This document shows, in pieces, positions 32,466 to 44,522 of a stretch of 64,000 bases of DNA (positions within the stretch are counted from its first letter, which is position 1; each line of letters starts with the position of its first letter). The translations under genes and the position numbers were made by a program. Below the pieces are notes generated by a model that was not told where the DNA came from, did not search any database, and saw only the letters and a list, made by a program, of their open reading frames with translations. The DNA comes from Temnopleurus reevesii. Its lineage: Eukaryota; Echinodermata; Echinoidea; Temnopleuroida; Temnopleuridae. Location of the stretch: assembly GCA_036244855.1 (NCBI GenBank), contig BQKZ01002395.1:1-64000 (forward strand), written 5' to 3'.

Positions 32466-35236
32466 CAATAGCTCTTTTCAATCAGCGATCACGTAACAAA
32501 GGCTTATTCATCGAACCGATCTTGCTTGGGCTATCGCATTCAGCACAAACATGCAAAATGACAATTTACTATTTAGGGTCTATGGAGAAAGCAAGCGGAG
32601 AGAGTCAAGAACGGCCAATGCTGGCTGATTTTGTGCCGTTATGTGCACATGTATTGTTCGAATTGCAAAAGCACACTATTAGCCCAAGTAAGCGGCCTCG
32701 CAGGTGTACAGGCCCTCTGTAGCGCGCATTAAAGCTAAGTTGGTGTGCATTGTTCAAGGTATAGATTCGTAATGGTTGGTATGCAGAAATTTATGTTACA
32801 CAAGCAGATGTATTCATAAATTACTTTACACGCCTAAATATAACTGTGTACGGTATTGAAGATTTTCACACTTATTATGCGTATTTTGCTTCATAAATGC
32901 CAATTATGCGCTATGCCTACTGTGCATTAAATGATTCGCACGTCGGGTCGAGCAGCGTAGAATGGCTGAAGCGACCGATGGTATTGTATGCGGCATTTGG
33001 GTTTGTATTCATTTTGTACGTGACGCAGGTTGTGCTGGGGAGAGGGATGCTGTCGTCATTTCTCATTTCGTGATAATTAAGCCATTTCTTGATCGATTTT
33101 ATTCAGACAACCTATGAAAATACTCTAGTTTGCCATTAAAAAACTGCATTATGATTATACTTTTACTGATAATTCTGAGTGATATGGACGCTGGGTGACA
33201 CCCTCAATCTTTTGTAAGGTAAGTATGGGTCAATGGTACATCACGTTTCTTAGAGATCAATGTGCCCACCACACATAGTGTACACTGGAACACAATACAC
33301 TGGGATGAATATCATGATGATAAGATCCCCCAAAATAATTGTTTGGTTGCCATCAAATACCATTTTTTTTAACCGTATGTTGTGTTACCCAGGGCCTAGT
33401 GTACATAATTGCGCTTCGTACAGATGTGAATGCTTGAAGCCTTCAAGGAGTTGAATCTAGATGATGAAAGTCTCATTTGGTTTGGTTCAGAGGTCCCAGA
33501 GGAATGTTGATATTTGTGAAGCATTTCATGGGTCAGTTTATTCAAAGTCTTTTATTGGAACATGATGGACAACACACTTCCTTACTAAACCTGGAGAGAG
33601 GGACTTCTGACATGCTTTCCAAAGATCCATCTTTCTCTGAAACCAATGAAGCAAACCAAATGAAATTTTATGCAAATTCACTTTTTTTTAATAAAGTTAT
33701 AACAAAAGTGTGATTGTAATTTGAGGAATATATGGTATTGTCAACTTTCCCCATATGCTTCCAAAATTACAAGTATGTACGATTATACTTTTGCAATGAT
33801 AACTGTAAATTCAATAAGCAAATTATAATGTCGGGATATGAAATGATAACTAGTGATTTGCATTTTGCAGACAATTTTGTTTGATTTGCCTCATTCGATG
33901 CAGGGAAATGGGTGTCATATTTGAAATGAAGTAATACATCTCATACAAGGGTGGGGGGGGGGGCGATGATCAGAAACCACAATACTCAGGTTATTGTATG
34001 CAGTACTTTATTGTAGCATACATGAGCAAAATCACTGAATTTTAGAAACATGCTATCTAGCTGTCATTTTCACATCTTGAAATCTTTACAGTTCTGTGGG
34101 CATAATGAGTAAAAATGTTGACAAATTCATGGTTCCAAAATTCTTATATATTGACCTAAATCTGACCATTATTGAGGTGGTCATTCCATTGAGACATGTT
34201 GAGTATACTGTCTGCATGGATTAACCAAAAGAGGGCAGTATGACGTGTCATGCTAATATACTGGTCAAAACCTGTGATGCGTAGATTTGTGACTCATGGA
34301 TATTAAAATGTGAATCAGAGTTCAGTTTAGAGGAAAGGAAATTATTATTTCAGAGTTTTTTGAAGCAGCCACATTTAATGAATATTACATTTTCCTAGCA
34401 GGTGCTATAGTTATTATTTTTTTCATTGATACATGTGCACAGTATGTATCTTTGTTGTGAAAGTTTAAAGAAAATATTTCAACATTCAATAGTATATTTA
34501 CTTCTGAAAGTTTGTAAATGAAGAAAACTAGAGCTTGCATGGTGCAACTTTAAACTTTTTTGAATGAAAGTTTATAGTTTCCTCTGGATGTACAAATTTA
34601 AAGACAAATTTGTTATTAAAGTTGACCTCAGGATATGATCAAGATAGTTGGATGAAAACTGTTTGAATTAATACACAAGAAGGATTATCTAGACAAGAAA
34701 AGTTTTAATAGTTTCATCAGATTCATTATAAGAATACTGTATATGAGCACCATAAAGCACAGATTTAATCACAGGTGCTTGAAATATTTCTCTACATTTT
34801 TAGGACACCGAACACCGTAACATTTATTGACAATCATTGCATCTGCCTAAATTTTTTAAATTTATTTCTCTTCAAGGATTCTCCAAAATGATATAATGCC
34901 TAGGTTTGGTTTGATTTTATTTCCTATAGGAAGAAAAAAAAACTTTCAAAACTGAAAATCAATACAAAGATGAATAATTGAAATGATAAAATTTCTTCTG
35001 GAGCATACGTTCAGATCCATTCCATGGATATGTTCTTCTCGGAGGGCCTTGTGTTCAACATAAAGTGTACATGATACTATGTAGCTAGTAACATGGATAG
35101 TCAACAGGGATGAGACATACAAACTAGGCACGCTCCCACATCAAGACTTTGTCATGGTGGGGCTCCCTTTCCATCAAGATTTTGTCAATAAAGGGGGCCC
35201 TTTTCTTCTCAGAGTAGCAGGTCTTGACTGATGACT
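32466..35236. other. Long spacer, nothing recognised
   Basis: AT-rich DNA with a G-tract at about 33952-33964. The ORFs are short and featureless. No gene, SINE or clear TIR element was identified. Confidence 0.4.
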
Positions 35237-35726
35237 TATGTCGCACGTCTCATTACACATGATGGCAGTGGACAACTGTTTAGATTCGGCTTGTACTCAT
35301 GTATGTATCACCGTTGGTTTGTATAGACGGTCCCAGTCACATGTTGCAGGCTTGTACTCATGTATTTATCACCATTGGTTTATACAGATGGTTCAAGTCA
35401 CACATTATGGCAGGCTTGTACTTGTCTATGTATCACCATTGGTCTGTAGATGGTCCCAGTCGCACATGGCAGGCTTGTACTTATCTATGTATCACCATTG
35501 GTCTGTAGATGGTCCCAGTCGCACATGGCAGGCTTGTACTTATCTATGTATCACCATTGGTTTGTACAGACGGGCCAAGTCACACATTGTGGCAGGCCGG
35601 TACTTGTCTATGTATCACCAATGGTTAAATATACAGATGGACCAAGTCACACATCTGGTAGCTAGGCTTGGTATCTGTATCAACATTGGTTTATACAGAC
35701 GACCCAAGTCACATGTTGTAGCAGGA
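35237..35726 (+). repeat. Minisatellite, about 59-65 bp unit, seven or more copies
   Basis: The core 'tgtatcaccattggt' recurs at about 35307, 35368, 35432, 35491, 35550, 35614 and 35679 (spacings 61, 64, 59, 59, 64, 65). Each core is followed by 'acagatggtcccagtcacac' variants and 'ggcaggcttgtact'. Two neighbouring units (35432 and 35491) are almost identical. A 191-codon open frame crosses it, but unit lengths are not multiples of three and the peptide repeats change frame, so I read it as non-coding. Confidence 0.88.
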
Positions 35727-36753
35727 ATAAGTTTTAGAGGGGCTTCAAGAACTGGGGCTGCACTATATGGAAGTAATAAAGGGGTTGTTTACACTGTCAA
35801 TGTATGCCTGTAGTGTATAACGTCTTTATAAATCCATGGTATTGAAAGTATCTTTGGACACATGTTAACATGCATAATAGCAGTTTGAATTAGTTTTCTT
35901 GTGTCATCAAATTGAAGTAATTAATTTTCAATCCTTTGGGGACCCCCTTTTGAAAAATGAATCATCATTCTCGATCATTAGCACTCTCCTTCCAATCTTT
36001 CTATTAAAAATCCAAGGTTATATTACTTGAAAGAAGTAACATCTTGATATCCTTGAGTTACAGGTAGTGTTATACACATCTCTGCAGGTATGTGTAGTTA
36101 TGACAACTTCACAAGGAGTTATGATAAAACATCTTCTAATACATATAGTCTGGTCATTTTCCATGTGTTTACCTTATCTTAATAACTGGCCCATGTTCTT
36201 GCATGATTAGAAGTTCTTAAGGGGTGTCGCTAGAAAATTTCAACTGATTTCAAATCAACTACAAATTAGTTGCAAGTTGAAACTCTAATTTTCATTCTTG
36301 CACATTTTGGGTTTCTAACAAGAGATGCATGTATCAACAATTGCGCTAAGTGTGTGTCAATGAATTAATGATCAATCGCAAATTTCCAGCATTACCTATT
36401 TAGATTTGAATCTCAGCCACAGTTTTTATTTCATTTGAAATAATTTCTAGAACATTGCGCATCTGTCGAGCAACAATATACATTATTGATTGAAATAATG
36501 TGAACAGATTCCCACCAGGTCCCACCAAGGCCTATGTAAAACGTGGGACATGGTGGGACACTGTTCACAGTATTTCGATCAATACTATACTTGAAAAATG
36601 AAGCCACTTTACTATGCCTTTGCGTGAGGATTGTTGATTTGGCAGCAGTGGGAAGGGGGATAAATGATGCATGAGGCTGAGGTAATCTCCCGGGGGATGG
36701 TTGTGGGTAGTAAACCATACCCTGTCAGCCTAGACACAGGAAGTTCTGCCATA
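35727..36753. other. Spacer with one MITE relic
   Basis: A decayed GGGGGTGTTG-family copy lies at about 36220-36405 ('aaggggtgtcgctagaaaat', 'caactgatttcaaatcaact'). Otherwise nothing was recognised. Confidence 0.45.
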
Positions 36754-37660
36754 GTGAGGGGAGACTAGTTGTAGCCTAGTTCCAGCCTGGACTATTTATA
36801 AGCCAGTAAAGAAAAGAAATCAGTATTCAAGTCTTACTTTGATTCAAATTTTGTATCCAGCAATATTATTTGTAAAAAAAAAGAGAAAAAATATGGGAGA
36901 GGGTGTAATTAGGTGCTATGTCTCCCTGTGTCCTGTACTCTTCTTGAATTATTGTGAGGGGAGACTAGTGGTAGTCTAGTTCCATCCTGGACTGCGTATT
37001 TATATGCCAGTAAAGAAAAAAAATCAGTATTCAAGTCTTATTTTGATTAAAATTTGTATCCAGCAATATTATTTGTAAAAAAAGAAAAAATAGGGGAGAG
37101 GGTGTAATTAGGTGCTATGTCTCCCTGTGTACTCTTCTTAAATTATTGTGAGGAGAGACTAGTGGTAGTCTAGTTCCAGCCTGGACTACAAATTTATAAG
37201 CCAGTCTGCAGGGCTCGAAATTAGCGGTGGCCCGGGGACAATTGGCCACCTAAAATCCCGTCGGGCCACCTAAAATTCGAAAATTAACCATTTTAGGTGG
37301 CCCGGTTGGCCACCAAGAAATTGTAGCTTAAACAGGGAAAAATGAAACTAAATTGTTAGCGCTAATTGGGCCTTCGCTAGATAGTGTAGCGCAGCCGTAG
37401 CGGTGGCGCTGACATGGCCTGAGCTGCGCGATCGTTTTGTTTATTACTTACGTTTTCCCGCTACGTCGAGCTAGCTCGCGAAATTTTGGCCACCTGAAAT
37501 TCCATTTGGCCATCTGAAAATTGAAAAAATCAAGTTCAGGTGGCCCGGCTGGCCACCAGGAAAAAAAGTTAAGGTAGAGCCCTGCTAAAAGAAATCAGTA
37601 TTCAAGTCTTATTTTGATTCAAATTTTGCATCCAGCAATATGATAATAAATTTAAGGAAA
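36754..37660. repeat. Three-unit tandem repeat (~195-200 bp), third unit split by an insertion
   Basis: Units start 'gtgaggggagactagt' at about 36754, 36954 and 37148. They run through 'agttccagcctggact', 'ataagccagt', 'agaaatcagtattcaagtct' and 'tccagcaatatta'. In the third unit, 376 bp (37209-37584) interrupt the sequence between 'gccagt' and 'aaaagaaatcag'. Units 1 and 2 show the uninterrupted state. Confidence 0.88.
37209..37584. mobile_element. CAGGG-ended element inside a tandem repeat unit, 376 bp
   Basis: The left end 'cagggctcgaaattagcg' and right end 'agagccctg' are short inverted ends. The interior repeats 'ggccacctaaaat' and its inverse 'ggtggcccggttggccacc' several times. No ORF was seen. 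CAGGG ends suggest a hAT-type non-autonomous element (inference). Confidence 0.7.
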
Positions 37661-40147
37661 AATGATGTAATGGAATGCTATGTAACCTTGTGGATCCTTT
37701 GCCTAATGTTAAACGCCTTGCCAAGAATTTTGGAATGTGAGAAGTAGGATGCAGGAAAAGTATGGCTGTGCGAAAAAAAAACACATTTATTATACACTGG
37801 CCCTTCACTTATATTAGACGTTGAGCAATCCCTGTATGCTGACTATTCTTTGACACACAGGACTTGATTATATTAGGTTTTTGTTAACTGCGTTACATTG
37901 TCTTTTTAGTGGTGATAGATAAAATAATTTAACAAAATTGTATTTGAATATGGAATAAATCTGAATTGAATAGAGTCTGTTTGTATTGATATACATGTAC
38001 CTGTAGCATGGCTATTAGTATGTATTAAAGCAAATTAAATGACAAATGCCATAGTTCATATAGGAAGTTCGAAATCTGGATGCATAAGTTTTATCATATT
38101 TTTTTCTTCTCTTTTGGGGGTAATGCATGTACATTGTAAGAGGGGTGAGCTCATGCCAAACACATTTGTAACTTTGTAATCATGGTAACGTTGAAACATG
38201 GTACCTTTGCCCAGAGACTTTTGATCGATGCAGTACTTCTGCAAATGTCATGTGACTGTATGACCAACATGAGTAGTACAGTCACATGCTATTAAGTCAA
38301 AAGATGTTATATTATATGGTTTATCATTATGATATGACCAGAAATTCAAGTGTTCCAATATCCATGTGACCCAGTGCTGCTAGCATTATATCTGTTGCAG
38401 ATCTACAATTTAGAATTAGGTGTGTGCTTTTACAGAGACTGATTCACTTTCACTTTTAGATCGAATAGGATATGAATCACAAATATATACAATGTAGTTT
38501 CTACAAGTAATTTTCTAACATAATGGACACACTGCCTGGCATGAGTTATTGCATGTTTCAGACTGCTGTTTGTATGTTGAAACATTTTATTGAACCAGAT
38601 TGATTCTTTTGTCATGATTTCAGTGAGTCTTAAAGATTGTATAGTATGGTCACCTCTCTATCAAGTATCAATCAGGCAGTTGAGAAAATGGGTCATTCAA
38701 AATTGATTATTTATGCCAAAGTAGAAGAGAGGGACCAATATTTGTTGTCGTCAGAACCTGCAGGTACTACCCCAAATATAATTGTAACTGTCCACTAGAC
38801 ATATGATGCATCTGACAACGCTTGTTGACGAGAACAATATTGATTATATCTCAATCACTTGATATCAGTCATGGCCTTGATTGAGGCTAGCAGGATATAG
38901 TTGTGGGCATGTACAGGGGGAGGATGAGGCTTAAAGATCATCGAGTATGATTACCACTCTATCTAGTATCTGATTTATAACGCCATTGAACCAACGATAT
39001 TGTACGCAAGATCACAATCAAGAGCCTTCGAGCGACTCTCTTTAACTGGTTACCCTTCTCCTGGATGAAACTGGTATGTTTTTGCCGTGACGTCCAGCCA
39101 CCCATCCCTGTTCACTGGACATTTGCCAGGAAACTCTTTGATCCAAGCCACATATCTGGTCAATCGGAATACAAGCTTTGTGGTCGTGATTCCTGTGCTC
39201 TGTACCTAACCTTTATCAGGGACGTCAGTGGATTTGTGGAAAGGGGTCAGTGCCAGGTGCAGGATTTCATTCTTTTGGGATTTGAGTGAGGAGATCATCT
39301 TCAGTTAGCCTCATGTAGGTATTTTTCAGCACCCTCTTCATTTTTCAGTAATTTTTGTTTGTTTGAATATGATGCAGAATAGTTTTATAATCATTGATGA
39401 CTTTCTTTTGTTAAGTATAGAGAATTGGTGTGAGAGGCTGTGAGGGAGGAAGCTTGATGAATAGGGAGTGTTTAGGAACTACAAGCATAAAAATATAATT
39501 TCTAGGGGTCAAAACAATTTTGAAGGGCACTTTTCTATTGAGGGCAAGATAGTAGGGAACGATAGGAAATCAAATGAGGGCAACACGGCCAGCAAAGGGG
39601 GCACAGCAATAGGGAACAACCGGGAGGGGGGCAGTAGGGGAGGGGTAGAAAAAGGTACGTAGGAGTGAAAGGGATAGAGGAGATAGAGGAGTCCAATCAC
39701 AATCATCTCATGTCGTCACTCAACTATTTCCAATGTCTAGCCCACAAGAGCCACATCATTTGCCATTGCCAGATCCCTCTCAGCACAAGGTTGTAACATT
39801 GTATTGCTTCTCAGAATTAAAGCCACAGTCTTACTGCCCTGCCCACTCTCACATTCTGCAGAACTATCAGTGTACCCTAAGGAGTCTCATAATGATGGAA
39901 CTACAGGGCTGGAAAGGAAGTAGAGGATTGGGAGGGGGGGGGGGGGGGCAAGGAAGGTATCCATAACTACCTACCTGCGGTAGCTACGTAACCATCATCT
40001 TATGAACTTTATATAGTGCCACCAAAATCTATTGATGGCAGTAATCATGTACGTAACTCATTGTTCATCTACAATGTACATCTCTCTAAACAACCTTTAA
40101 AGATCTTTGGAACTGTGGAGAGTCTGTAATGGTTGACAAGTGTGTCA
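37661..40147. other. Spacer, nothing recognised
   Basis: AT-rich with purine-rich patches (39420-39700) and a G-tract at about 39936-39949. The ORF at 39065-39289 shows no recognisable family features. Confidence 0.4.
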
Positions 40148-40830
40148 TTAAAGGGGAACTTTTATGAAACTGTATATTAACTTTTTCTGATTTATCTTTT
40201 CAATAAACATTAATATCCACCACCTTTTCCATCTGTTTTTAATTCATAAAGGTAAAAAATCAAGAAATGTTATGGTTGTTTGAAACACCCCTCAAAAAAC
40301 GGACCGCGGGGGTCTGGTGGGTTGGGACATCGATCTGTCAATCATTATGACGTCATATACAGACATTGCTGAGCAAGAACCGGCGTTTGCGTGTGTCACT
40401 CTATGCATTTATGATATTGTTTTGCGCCAATTATACCCGCTATTTGAACATTCTTTTTATGATATGCGGAACGTGGCGGATTCTTCAGAAGTTCAGGAAG
40501 ACAGTTATTCAAGTCCTGACTCCGATTTCGAGGAGAACATTAAACAAGAAGGAGAAATATTAGGGGTACAATCCTACATGTTTGAGTCCGTGGCTTTGAT
40601 GCAGGACTGGATATGACGTCACAGACTCCGCCTGTCGAAAGATGTGCCGTAGAGGGGGTATTTCTGGGAGGCGGGGCATAGCTCTCTGACCCAGATAGAC
40701 ATGTTAATGGAAAATAATTGTTGAAAATACTAAGAGGCGTATTTTTTGAAGGAAAATGGAATTGTTATGTAAAGAAATATGCAATCTTCAATATATCATG
40801 ATACAGAGTGTCATAAAAGTTCCCCTTTAA
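40148..40830. mobile_element. TTAA-flanked element with cargo ORF, 683 bp
   Basis: TTAA at 40148-40151 opens 'ttaaaggggaacttttatga'. The right end reads 'tcataaaagttcccctttaa', a 20-bp perfect inverted repeat ending at TTAA 40827-40830. The middle (about 40290-40680) is far more GC- and CpG-rich than the ends and carries an open frame. It has two 'tgacgtca' sites, near 40348 and 40614. Confidence 0.88.
40317..40616 (+). CDS. ORF inside the TTAA element, unidentified, possible P2X7-tail-like fragment
   Basis: This 99-codon frame has an internal Met at 40347. It has a hydrophobic first half (FACVTLCIYDIVLRQLYPLF) and an acidic Ser/Asp/Glu second half (SSEVQEDSYSSPDSDFEENI), then QSYMFESVAL before the stop. 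An acidic stretch followed by x-Y-M-F-E is reminiscent of a multi-copy invertebrate family carrying the P2X7-receptor C-terminal-like domain; the Cys/His core is absent here. It could be a captured gene fragment or remains of the element's own ORF. Family assignment is tentative. Confidence 0.35.
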   Translation: MGWDIDLSIIMTSYTDIAEQEPAFACVTLCIYDIVLRQLYPLFEHSFYDMRNVADSSEVQEDSYSSPDSDFEENIKQEGEILGVQSYMFESVALMQDWI

Positions 40831-41339
40831 GCATGCTGTTGCAAGTCTAGAATAGCCCATAATTTACATAGCATCCATCACTAAAGCACGGCATTGCATT
40901 TACGGAATACAGGTGATCCTCATTAAAACAAGGTACCTTGGACCCTCAAAATTCCAGATTTGCATTGAAACCGTACTAAATCAGGGTTAAAATAAAATAG
41001 AAAACAAAGAATTGGCATCCTCCATATGACACTTATGTTTAGTTATAATAAGAGCTTGTAATTAAGAAGGTTGGGCAGTATCTGTACATGTTCTATTTTA
41101 TATATTTTTTGTTTATCTTATTTTCATTTGGAAACTGCAATTCCACCACATTAGCTGTGAATAATTTCCAGTCACATATAACCATTTTTATGATTTTAAA
41201 TTTAAAAAATTGAATTCAATAGATTGGCCAACTATGTCTCTCTGAGTGAGCAATATGCAACAAATGGCCAATCACTCAGAAGACCATTTGCTGTGCCATG
41301 TTACCATATTGATGCTGTGTAAATGCATCTTAAAGGTAG

Positions 41340-41800
41340 AATACTTCTTTTGCAGCCTAAAATTTGACTTTCCAAGATTGTTGTGTTATGTTGAAGAGTA
41401 CTAAATGTTAGAACTTATCACCTAAAATTTGACTTTCCAAGATTGTTGTGTTATGTTGAAGAGTACTTAATGTTAGAACTTATCACCAATCAATAAAGCA
41501 CAAAGATTGGTCTTGATAGGCACAGTTATAGTTATTCCAATAATAATTCTTCTATTCGGGCCTCGAACTAATGGACCGTGCGTTCAAAATTCGAAACAGC
41601 CGTTGGCCCCTCGTTGACCAATAGCGCAAGAGTCTCTCTCAGTGCGTATTCCGCATGGTGTGGCAGTGTATTGAAGTGTGCACTGCATGTGCTCTTACAA
41701 TGTTTTGTGTGTGTGTGGTACTGTAATACGCTAGGAGTATCGCAAAACCCTTGGTGTCAAGATGAATTATGATAGAATAGATTTTTATTTGAATTAAATA
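41340..41800. repeat. Dispersed repeat, copy 1, with internal 65-bp duplication
   Basis: 'aaaggtagaatacttctttt' through 'ttcaaaattcgaaacagcc' matches 56860-57235. In this copy the segment starting 'cctaaaatttgactttcc' occurs twice (about 41356 and 41421, 65 bp apart, nearly identical); the other copy has it once. No ORF is conserved between copies. Confidence 0.8.
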
Positions 41801-43212
41801 TTCTGGACTACATTCGACCAAAATACTTCATAGAGGTTATTATTTTGGCATATCTGAGGCACACAACAAGTTGTAACCATAACCGTAATGTGTGCAAATG
41901 TAGTTTTCTGCCTTTAACAATGGCAATAATGCATGATGGTTCAGTGGGAGAAATCATGCCAGAAATTTCAAACAACAGTGTGCACAAATTTGTTTGCTCA
42001 ACTGATATGTTCTTGAAAGATGACGACCATTTTATAATGTCTACATCAGAAATTAGAATGCGAATAGCCATCAACTGAGCAAAATATGTCCTCACGAAAG
42101 AAAGCATGACAAAAAGTTTTTACTCATTGATTCGGAAATCAAGGAGTTTATTTTATTATTCCATATAGGTCTTGTTAGAAGCGCAGACCTTGTGCGAAAG
42201 TGAATGAAAATCTGTGTTCCAAATAGCAACTGACTTGCAGTTGATTTGCAAGCAATTGTAACTTACTAGCCACACCCCCATAGTACTACTAATTTGTTTG
42301 TCTTGTTGCAATGGCACGAGACTCTCCGACCTTTTTCTGCACCCGATAACCTACCTAAATGAAGGAAGCTAAAGATTTTTAGATTTATATGGTTTTATTC
42401 ATCTCAATCTGTTAATTAATGAAGGCTAATGTTGCATTAGCAATTTATGCAAGTTCAAGGATATGAAATTTATGTTCATGTGCTCATTTCTGATTCAGTT
42501 GCATGCTCACAACGTTGAACAAAATGTTAATTTTCAAGTGGAAATCCCAATTGTATTTGGTTGGAATGATGTAGTTAGCTAAGATCACTCTATGTTCTGC
42601 ATTTGTGGGGAGAGGTAGTCCAAAAATATACAAGAATATGAGAAGTAATGATATTCAAAACCTCAAAAAGTTGTAAGAGTTTGCCTCCTGAATTTCCTGT
42701 GCATTGACTCACAAGTGTAAAGGTAAAGATCTGGTTGAATGAGAGCTTTAGACTAGTTTACAATTTGGGTTTGAAAATGGATCTCATCATTACTTTATTA
42801 TTGTTATCAGTATGAAAGCTGAGTATGGCTCAGTGTGATCAATTCTCTTTAGCTTTATAGTGCTAACAGGTTTAATTAGCAAAAATATCTTTACTGGCAA
42901 TTTTAGCTCTGTGCTGTCTGCCTCATGTCCTCAATGAGAGAAAGCTTTGGTCGAGAAGGTTGAGAAATTTGTTGGTTCAAATCAGCTTGTGTCATCGATG
43001 ACACATATTGTCATTGGTTAATCCAGTGATCTTATTTGCTGAAATGAGAGGACAAGCATTGGAGGCCAGGTAGCAAGGGAAGTATGGTGTTGCCATTTTG
43101 ATGCTTGTTGACAGGCGTGAACCTGACGAAAATAATACAGGACGGAAGTTTATTGGTCAGAGCTATTCTGTGGGGTACAATAGTGATTCAACTTTTACTT
43201 TTTATTCCAAAA
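41801..43212. other. Spacer with one MITE relic
   Basis: A decayed GGGGGTGTTG-family copy lies at about 42180-42290 ('cagttgatttgcaagcaatt', ending 'gccacaccccca'). Nothing else was recognised. Confidence 0.4.
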
Positions 43213-43496
43213 TAATGATAATAATAATAATAATGGTGGCTACTTGTATAGCGCACAGGTTCACCTTATCGGTGCTCATGGCGCTGAAAGCTTTACACTC
43301 AATAACACCAGGCTCTAGCTGGAAGCCAGTACGGCGCTCCGTATTACAAGGAATTTCTTCCTGCCATCCCTATTTACCTCACCTGGGTCGAGTGCGGCAT
43401 AATGTGGATAAATTTCTTGCTGAAGGAAATTGACGCCATAGGTAGGACCCTCTGGTTGAAAGGCGAGAGTCAGAACCACTACACTACGGCGCCTCC
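43213..43496 (-). mobile_element. tRNA-derived SINE, minus orientation
   Basis: Read on the minus strand it begins 'ggcgccgtagtgtagtggtt' and 'ctgactctcgcctttcaac'. It continues 'ttccttcagcaagaaattta', 'actcgacccaggtgaggtaa' and 'tatacaagtagccacc', and ends in an (ATT)n-type tail. The A-box-like promoter word is preserved; the B-box is degraded. It is the same family as the SINEs near 58, 60 and 61 kb. Confidence 0.88.
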
Positions 43497-43930
43497 ATAC
43501 ATACTGTATTACTCAAGGAAGATTTTGATTTCCCCTTATTCAGCTTTATTAGTTGAGGGAGGGGGGGGGGGGTCCAGAATATAACTTTTGTGTAGCATGA
43601 CTTTTTCTCAAAAATATATCACACAACTTTTTAGACCAAATTTTTACATCATTTATGTCATGTCTATTTGAAAATATTTGCAGAAATTCAAATTTTGCTC
43701 TGTATTTGACTTTGGCACTCATTTACTTCTCTCCTTTTGCCTGTAGTTTGTGGCAACATGGATTTTTAATTATATTCCGTTCGATCTTCCTCTGTACCCC
43801 TTACTCTGCCAATTTAATGGATTAAAGAATTTAATCCGCGATTCATCATCGATATTGTGTTTTCTCCTTGAATGATTCAATGGATTGGGTGTATGTTATT
43901 TTAAAAACACAAATAAGCTCTGTGTCATAT
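43497..43930. other. Spacer, nothing recognised
   Basis: A G-tract lies at about 43559-43572. Otherwise AT-rich DNA without identifiable features. Confidence 0.4.
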
Positions 43931-44522
43931 TTAAAGGTCCACTATGAAAATACAAGTTGATATGTATTGATGCATTATACCATTATCGATACCCTTTTCG
44001 GTGAAAAAGGGTCCAAATGCGTTTCATATATATTTTATAATATCTTATTTTCATTTTTATGTTGGCTTAGTAGGGAACGCCCCTAAAAATTTCTTTCAAA
44101 TGTCAATCATGTTGTGACATCACAAGAGTAAAGTATGCATACCTTTCTAGATCATGTTCAGAGCTTGTTCTGTAAATAACAAAAGGAAATATGTGGATCA
44201 ATGAAAGGGAATTGGAATGTGCAATCACCTGAATTGAAATTATCCCTGCATTGATCCACATATTTCCTTTTGTTATTTACAGAACCAGCTCTAAAACATG
44301 ATCTAGAAAGGTGAACAAACTTGACTCTTGTGATGTCACAACAGGATTGACATTTGAAAGAAATTTTAGGGGCGTTCCCTACTAAGCCAACACAAAAATG
44401 AAAATAAAATATTATACAATATATGAAACACATTTGGACCCTCTTTCACTGAAAAGGGTATTGATCATGGTATAATACATCAATACAGATCAACTTGTAT
44501 TTTCATAATAGTGGACCTTTAA
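43931..44522. mobile_element. TTAA-flanked foldback element, about 285-bp arms
   Basis: TTAA lies at 43931-43934 and 44519-44522. The left end 'ttaaaggtccactatgaaaa' mirrors 'ttttcataatagtggacctt'. The two arms pair almost along their whole length: 'ttagtagggaacgcccctaa' against 'ttaggggcgttccctactaa', and 'ctgtaaataacaaaaggaaa' against 'tttccttttgttatttacag'. Only about 25-30 bp remain unpaired in the middle (near 44215-44240). There is no coding capacity; RNA from either strand would form a long duplex. Confidence 0.92.

Noticed and set aside
35238..35813. 191-codon repetitive protein on the + strand
   Set aside because: Follows a 59-65 bp minisatellite whose units are not multiples of three; the peptide motif shifts frame and appears in all three frames.
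39065..39289. Possible coding exon (74-codon + frame with several Cys)
   Set aside because: No recognisable domain spacing and no matching splice context; length expected by chance.
41639..42107. Overlapping short frames on both strands
   Set aside because: No conserved features; part of the dispersed repeat and ordinary spacer.
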